A stretch of DNA of 64,000 nucleotides from Isoetes taiwanensis. Its lineage: Eukaryota > Streptophyta > Lycopodiopsida > Isoetales > Isoetaceae. Both the position numbers and the translations under genes were made by a program. Of this stretch, positions 58,263 to 64,000 are shown one piece after another. Location of the stretch: positions 10,199,641-10,263,640 of the forward strand of contig JAJEKV010000033.1 of NCBI GenBank assembly GCA_021234155.1, in the 5' to 3' direction. The notes beneath the pieces were generated by a model, which did not search any database, had not been told where the DNA came from, and worked only from the letters and a program-made list of their open reading frames with translations. How positions within the stretch are numbered: the first letter of the stretch is position 1; each line of letters starts with the position of its first letter.

Positions 58263-58632
58263 AAAAATTTAATAAGACATGAAACGCCGCAGGGACTAGA
58301 AATATTCACAAAAACTTCTTACCACCTTTGCTCTTTCTGCTGTCCAATTGATCCGTCCACTCTTTGCTTCCTTGGCCTCTTCAATAAGCAATCCATCTCC
58401 ATCTTCCATCTATCACGGACTCTATTTTGCTCTAGGCACCACTCAAAAATGGAGATTACATCTCCACCTTCCACCTGGCTCCCTAAATCTGCAAGAGTCT
58501 TAATTGTCACGAATCCAGAAAAAATTGCAGCTAGATAAGAAATGTTCTAAAACTTTCTAGGAATATTACCCTCGAATAAATCAAGACCCTGAGGCCCAAA
58601 AAAAAAACAAACATTCCGATATCATCCAATCC

Positions 58633-61600
58633 ATGGATATGACCCTGACTTACCTTTGGGAGAACGAAATGTCATCTACTGCAAGGAATCAAGCGGCTGG
58701 GAAGGTCTTGGATTGGGGTTCAGCCGATGATGCTGCCGCTGCAACAACTTGGACTACAGTTGGTGCTTTGAAGCCGCCTTTTCGTATCGTAGCTGACGAT
58801 ACCAAACCTACTCTTCGTGACCCAGTATCCAATTTGCCATTGTCTTGAGAAAATTTGGCTATTCTAAGATTTTTTAGTTTGGCATGATTTCATTGGTTCT
58901 TAACTTACTGTATAGCTTTCTACATCGGACCCAATTGAAACAGAACAGATACTTCTTCGGCCCCCGCCATTGAAATCAGCTGGAAGGCAAGATAAGAGTT
59001 AAATATGGCTTGCATGATGTCTCACCAATCACCTTCTATATTTCTTTCCACTATGGAGCCGTGCAAACAAAGGTTAACTGTCCAGCTTAGTTCGTGCTTA
59101 AAGATGGGAGATTGGAAGAAGGCATTGGAGGTGAGGGTATAGGCTTTCCTGTAATGTATGGTTGACTATCTATTCTGTAAAGATACTCAGTATTGTTCGC
59201 ATCTAATCTGCTATGGAACTTTGGCATAGAAATTTTGATGTCTAATGGATTAGCCCGAATTTAAATTTTATTTTAACTGTCTAGGTTCAGGAACATTTGC
59301 TTAATGCAAAGCTATGTTCAAAAGCATAACCTTTTTCTCGGATAAAGAGGAAATAGCTGCATGGTTTATAGCTTTTTAATTTGATCTGATAATAATTGGG
59401 TAGGGTGCATTATACAGTCCCCCTCCCTACGTGGCTGATATCTGGCCGTCCATGCTTGAAATGAGGGCTAAGATAGCGCCACGTAGGGGTGGGGGCTGTA
59501 TAATGCACCCGTCCCTAATAATTAAGAATCTTATTCTATGAACAACATATAAACTTTGAGATTGATTTTCAAATTGCAGTAATTAGCTATACTGCTTTTC
59601 CATAGAAGTGTTAAGATATTAAAGAATTAATCTGGATAGATGGTTTGTGCCAAAGTCTGAGTTTTATCAATACTTTCACAAACCTGAAGCAATGGAGTTG
59701 TATATCTATTTGCTTAAATATCAGGGTTATTTGAGTGTGAGTAGTTTTGGGCATGTGATCGAAATGTAGAGGCAATTTTTCAGTTTAGGAATAGCACCCT
59801 TGAGTCAGTATCAGGTTCTTTGCCTCGTTGGTTATACGACCACAATGATGATTAACATATTTTTGAAATAATCCCTTTGGTGACTGTAAAGATACCTTCT
59901 TATAGTGATAGATTTATGTTATCTGCAGATATACACTGATGTGAAAAGCAGGGCAGGATATGAGTTAAACATAGAATCCTATACATTACTAATGAGGGTT
60001 ATGGCTAAAGCTAAACAGCCACGCTGGGCAGACTTGTTGTTTAAGGAAATGGAAGCAAGAGGGTTCCACCCAAATCAACAAGCTTTCTGTGCTCTTATTG
60101 CTGCTTATGCGAGGAGTGATATGTTAGATAAGGTGGATGATATGTTTACTAGAATGAAAAGGGAGTGCACATCTAAACCTGACCCTTTAGTCTATGATAT
60201 TATAATCCGTGCATATATCAAGGCCAAGCTTTTCAATAAATTGGAAATGCTTTTATTAGAGGTACACGCTCTAAAGGTGAAGCTTTTTTTACTTTTAATA
60301 TGCTAATTGATGCCTATGGTAAGCTTGAATTCTGCAATAAGATGGAGGAAGTATTTGAGAAGATGATTGCTGCAAATTATGTTCCAGATCAGTATACATA
60401 CAATGCCATGATAAGTGTATATGGGAGAACAAGGCAAATTCTTAAACTTGAAGAAACAGCAAAAGCGATGCAATTGTCAAATTCGCTTTTTGGAGTTGTT
60501 AGCTGGAGCTGCTTACTTCATGCATATCAACAGGCTGGAACAAATGCTCAAGTTGATAAAACAATAGAGGCAATGTACGAATCTGGATGTCAACTTGATA
60601 GGAAGGCATATACCTTACTTATCGACATTTATGGAAAGAGGAGGAAGTACAAGCTGATGCATGAAACCTATAAGCAAATGGTGTCAGATGGTTTCCATCC
60701 GACTTACATTGCATATACTGTGATGTTAAACGCTTATGGAAAGTTAGGTTCCTACAAAGATATAGAATACGTGGAGCAACAAGCAAGGATGGCTTGTGAA
60801 TTAGATGTTCCTTTTCATTTAGCATTATTAAATGCTTATTCCAGGATCCCAAGCTATTCAAAAATGGAACAAGCATTTGATGAACTATTAAGCTTGAATC
60901 CAGAATCAGGTGAGATGAGGAAGGCTTATAATATGAGAATTGAAGCTTATGGAAGCAACAGACATTTTGAGAGAATGGAAGACTCTTTTGAAGAAATGCA
61001 GTGCAAAGGTATCAAGCCTGATGTGATCACATACACTGCGTTGTTAAATGCTTATGGGAAGGCAGGTCTTATACGAAAGATGGATGGCACTTTTGTGCTC
61101 ATGCAAGTCAGTGGGTGCCAGCCAAATGAACATACATTTGGAGTTTTGCTAGATGGCTATGGGAAGCTAGGCTTTGTGGCAAAGTCAGAACAAGTGTTGA
61201 GTGATACAATACGTGCAGGCCTTAGACCTACAATCACAATGTTCACATCCTTGCTGGATGCATATAGACATGCGGGGTCGTATCAAGATATGGCTATACG
61301 TTTTTCAATTTTGCAAGAAAGGGGCTTTGAACCTAATGCCCACACTATAACTGTATTTTTATCTGCTCTTGAAACTTGTAAACATTTTGATGATGCGAAC
61401 GTCTTACTGCAGAGCATTAAGAGCTGTGAAAGGTTTTCTATAGTTGCCAAACTTCTGGAGGACAATGTGGATGATGGTATGCCATGGAGATGTATAGGTG
61501 CTCTGCTTAAAAATCTTCTAGCAGAAGATGATCAGTTAGTAACTATCTTATGTGACGGATTAGTTAATGTTTTGTGGTGCTTTGGATGGCATAAAAGAGC

Positions 61601-62035
61601 AGCACAGCTTCTGCAATTGGCTCATCAGCTGGGGATTATGCCAAATGCAGAGCATGAACAGGAAAACACATTGTCTTTGGATCTTCATATGCTTTCTTCA
61701 AATGTAGCAGATGTTACTCTTCTGATGTGGCTTGTTGACTTGAAATCATCGCCTCGATACATGACCATATCAACAAGCAGATTGTCATTATAACCGGACA
61801 AGGAAAGCGAAGCAAAGTTGATGGCAATTCCCCATTGAGACAAGCAATGTCCACAAGATTGTTAGAAATGGGTTCTCCTTTTTGTTGTGCAGAGAAGAAT
61901 CCTGGCCGTTTTGTGGCCTCAGGCAATGATGTTCATAGCTGGCTTTTAAAAGAAAGTTTCCAAAAATACTTATCATTTCCAAATGCTGAATTTCCTGGTT
62001 TAAGGCGTTTGACAAAGAATAGAGACGTCAAATAA
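58633..62035 (+). CDS. P-class PPR-SMR protein, multi-exon, with two frame changes
   Basis: The last large exon begins after the acceptor TATGTTATCTGCAG (59916-59929) and encodes about a dozen PPR motifs, e.g. ESYTLLMRVMAKAKQPRWAD, YTYNAMISVYGRTRQILKLE, ITYTALLNAYGKAGLIRKMD. An SMR domain follows: LSLDLHMLSSNVADVTLLMW, then IVIITGQGKRSKVDGNSPLR and PFCCAEKNPGRFVASGNDVH, ending at TAA 62033-62035. Upstream pieces fit earlier exons: 58633-58848 (RDPVSNLPLS), about 58925-58998 (ETEQILLRPPPLKSAGRQDK) and 59008-59129 (CLKMGDWKKALE before the donor GTGAGG). Single-base frame changes near 60250 and 61738 split the exon. PPR-SMR proteins such as GUN1 and pTAC2 usually act in organelle gene expression. 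The ATG at 58633 is uncertain. Either a recent pseudogene or base errors are possible. Confidence 0.7.
59398..59515. mobile_element. hAT-like MITE in an intron of the PPR-SMR gene
   Basis: The terminal inverted repeats are about 33 bp of near-perfect match (GGGTGCATTATACAG at 59403 and CTGTATAATGCACCC ending at 59510), extended to GGGTAGGG/CCCGTCCC. The element is flanked by the 8-bp repeat TAATAATT (59390-59397 and 59516-59523). An 8-bp duplication and short size point to a non-autonomous hAT element. It lies between the exon ending at 59129 and the exon starting at 59930. Confidence 0.8.
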
Positions 62036-62935
62036 GGAGACAAGAAGAAGAAGGGTTGTTGCTGTTGACATTTTACTGGCAGTTTTTGATTCTGCTAATA
62101 CCTGCAGCAGGCTTTTGTGAGGGAGTTTTTCCTTCATCACACAAATAGGTACCCTATTAGGATGCAAATGATACAACATAACATCCTGTGATGAAACAAA
62201 GCATGCTTTAGAGATTTCAAATGTTTTTCACATATTAAGCAAGAACGCAGGACCCACATTAGGGCCTGTTAGCGCTTGTGTGGTCACCAGTCCATAAAAT
62301 AGCATGTCGTTTTTTTTAACGAAGTATGCTAGGCTTTTTGTTTCCTTAAGCGTAACAATTTGTCAATGGAAGCCTTCATTTTCTCCTTGCATGCACTTGA
62401 CAAAGGGACAGAAACAAGGGCTGGGGGCATCTAAAGGAATAAGGTTGATAAAGGGCCAGAAGCAATGAATAGAAGTTGTTAAATTTGGTGATTGAGGGCG
62501 TCTAAAGGATTAAGAGTTGATTGAGGGCGTCTTAAGGAGTAAGAGTTAAATTTGGTGTTTGGATTGCGTTTTCTGAAGGGCAATACCTTAGGAAGGGTGG
62601 GTTTTGCATGTTTTGACATATCCTTAGTATATTCGAAGAATGCCTATGGTTTTGTCTTTTGGCATGTTTGCAAAATCTACTCATGCGCTGGAAGAAAACA
62701 CCTAGGGAGTTGGACATAGTTAGTACTGTAATTAGGTTTCGGTTCCACTAGGAACTTGGCCATCCAGACCCGAGTTGCTGAAAATGTCATGGGCAATATA
62801 AATACTCCAAAGATAAGAAGCATACAAAACTTTCAATGGTCGATAAGATTTTGGTTCTCTAAAGTTCGTGAATCTCTATCTATAATACTTCAATGAATGA
62901 GAAGATTAGCTTCTCCAAATTAGACATATTTTTTC
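62036..62935. other. 3' flank of the PPR-SMR gene
   Basis: This probably includes the 3' UTR. A 29-bp tandem duplication (GATTGAGGGCGTCT-AAGGA, 62490-62518 and 62519-62547) is flanked by AAATTTGGTG on both sides. No gene is seen. Confidence 0.5.
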
Positions 62936-63780
62936 AAGAATAGAATAGAATAGAATAGAATAGGTTTTAGCGCCCACTCTGAGACCAATTGACCTATGGG
63001 ACCCAAACAAAAGAGAGAAGCCAGTTGACATCGATGTGATTAAAAACCTCCACCAAGGGTTTTCGAGGGAAAACCTTAGCAAGAATAAGCATGCCGGGCA
63101 CACCGACGCTTCAATACCGGCCCCGTAGGACACAAACGAAGTCCGGCATCCATAACCTCCCCGGAGGTATGACCCAACAATCCCAATTGACGCCAGAGTC
63201 AATAACCGATGCAACGGGCCACTGTGCACTAGTAATCGAACATATCGCCTCTGATATGGGCAAATGCCGGGCAGATCCGAGGGCATGACATTCATCCTCA
63301 ATCGCTACCGGTGGCAACATCGGCAAAGCCTTTTGCTCGCGGGGTTCCCGAGCCCAATGCCCCGCTTCAACGGAGGCGATGTGCACCCGTCCTAAGGACA
63401 TGTGGAAGTTTCTTCTGAGTCGCGAATGGAAGCTATAAGTTCCAAGGCTTCTTCATGGGCACCGGGTGTACAAGTACCGGTGTGGGCCTCTTCAGGAGCC
63501 TAGGATTGACTTATCGGCCGAGGATAGTGTGCCAAATTTTAACGCAAGGCCGAAGCTTCAGATCCCGTAGCCTTTGGCGAAGGAAAGTAGCATCTAGGTA
63601 CGCTTTAAGTGTCTCTCGCGATCTTTCTTTGTCCCGACTGACGACCGGTTGCCCCGCGACACCCCAAATAAGTGAGAACCACCGAAGCTTGCTTGTCTTT
63701 CCAGCAGGATTTCAGGCGTTGGGGACCCATCGCCGTGGCCAAAGCAAGGTGGGGCAAGCGTGTATAATTTAACTAGCAAG
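62936..63780 (-). mobile_element. LINE 3' part with GAATA repeat tail
   Basis: On the plus strand it opens with (GAATA)n (62937-62966), then GCGCCCACTCTGAGACCAAT, CCTATGGGACCCA and GATTAAAAACCTCCACCAAGG-TTTTCGAGGGAAAACC, which parallels the opening of the LINE piece at 48587. The remaining 650 bp are GC-rich and contain short minus-strand frames that I could not assign. It is probably a longer copy of the same LINE family, inserted in minus orientation. Confidence 0.5.
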
Positions 63781-64000
63781 AGGAAGGAGAAAAAATATAA
63801 AAATGGTTGAAATAGAACTAGACCATGATAAAAAAAAATTATTTATTTATTATTGTTTTGGTTTGTGTTTGAACGATACATGTTTTTTAATTGTGATGGA
63901 ATCACATATTTTCATTGTTAAACCGACTCGTTCGATAGGCCTACACAGTGGAAAGCTTGCTATTGATTGAGCTAGTTAGAGCAAACTTGAGGGTTGGAAA
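63781..64000. other. AT-rich DNA, nothing recognised
   Basis: Purine and poly(A) runs, no gene. Confidence 0.5.

Noticed and set aside
1-64000. CRISPR array, bacterial operons, rRNA or tRNA genes
   Set aside because: No regularly spaced short repeats and no RNA gene structures were seen; the window is plant nuclear DNA.

Overview
This is nuclear DNA of a land plant with a repeat-rich genome. The evidence is initiator-tRNA-Met primer sites (TGGTATCAGAGC), Ty1/copia and Ty3/gypsy elements of plant type, L1-type LINEs with a DUF4283-like ORF1 and a zf-RVT-like C-terminus, and a PPR-SMR gene. I cannot fix the lineage. Two genes look like host genes: a DUF688-like gene (20296-21654, minus) and a PPR-SMR gene (58633-62035, plus). 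Almost everything else is transposable-element DNA, much of it nested.

Layout. 1-7909 (minus strand): left-truncated Ty3/gypsy-type LTR retrotransposon, read from right to left as LTR (7909-6312), tRNA-Met primer site, an extra ORF encoding a histone H3-like protein (5742-4567), a second unidentified ORF region (3804-2276), gag with a zinc knuckle, protease and the start of RT. 7910-9464: a decayed LINE-like stretch, then the 3' end and truncated LTR of a second, oppositely oriented copy of the same LTR family. 9465-16700: a second, frameshifted gypsy element (plus) with three zinc knuckles, RT, RNase H and integrase, and a minus-strand ORF with a TATA box beyond pol. 16725-18108: LINE fragments. 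18401-20010: small foldback elements and degenerate tandem repeats. 24160-28443: a direct duplication of about 2 kb.

28444-56000 is a nest. An old copia element (copia-1; 28444-29079 continued at 46739-50412) was split by an L1-type LINE (29091-46738, 11-bp target duplication). The LINE was split in its ORF1 by a non-coding LTR element (30048-39430, target duplication TGTTC) that has the form LTR-internal-partial LTR-internal-LTR. Copia-1 also carries a small LINE insertion in its RT gene. Its 3' end is abutted by a young complete copia element (copia-2, 50413-55984) with two 627-bp LTRs and target duplication CATGG. 57288-58262 holds the remains of a PLS-type PPR gene. The PPR-SMR gene follows, with a 118-bp hAT-like MITE in an intron, and another LINE tail closes the window.

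The most unusual object is the retrotransposon-borne H3-like ORF. It starts with a near copy of the H3 N-terminal tail and ends with a full H3 histone fold, joined by a very long charged linker. It sits between the primer site and gag, in the sense direction of the element. I know of no described plant LTR element with this gene, but that is from memory, not a search.
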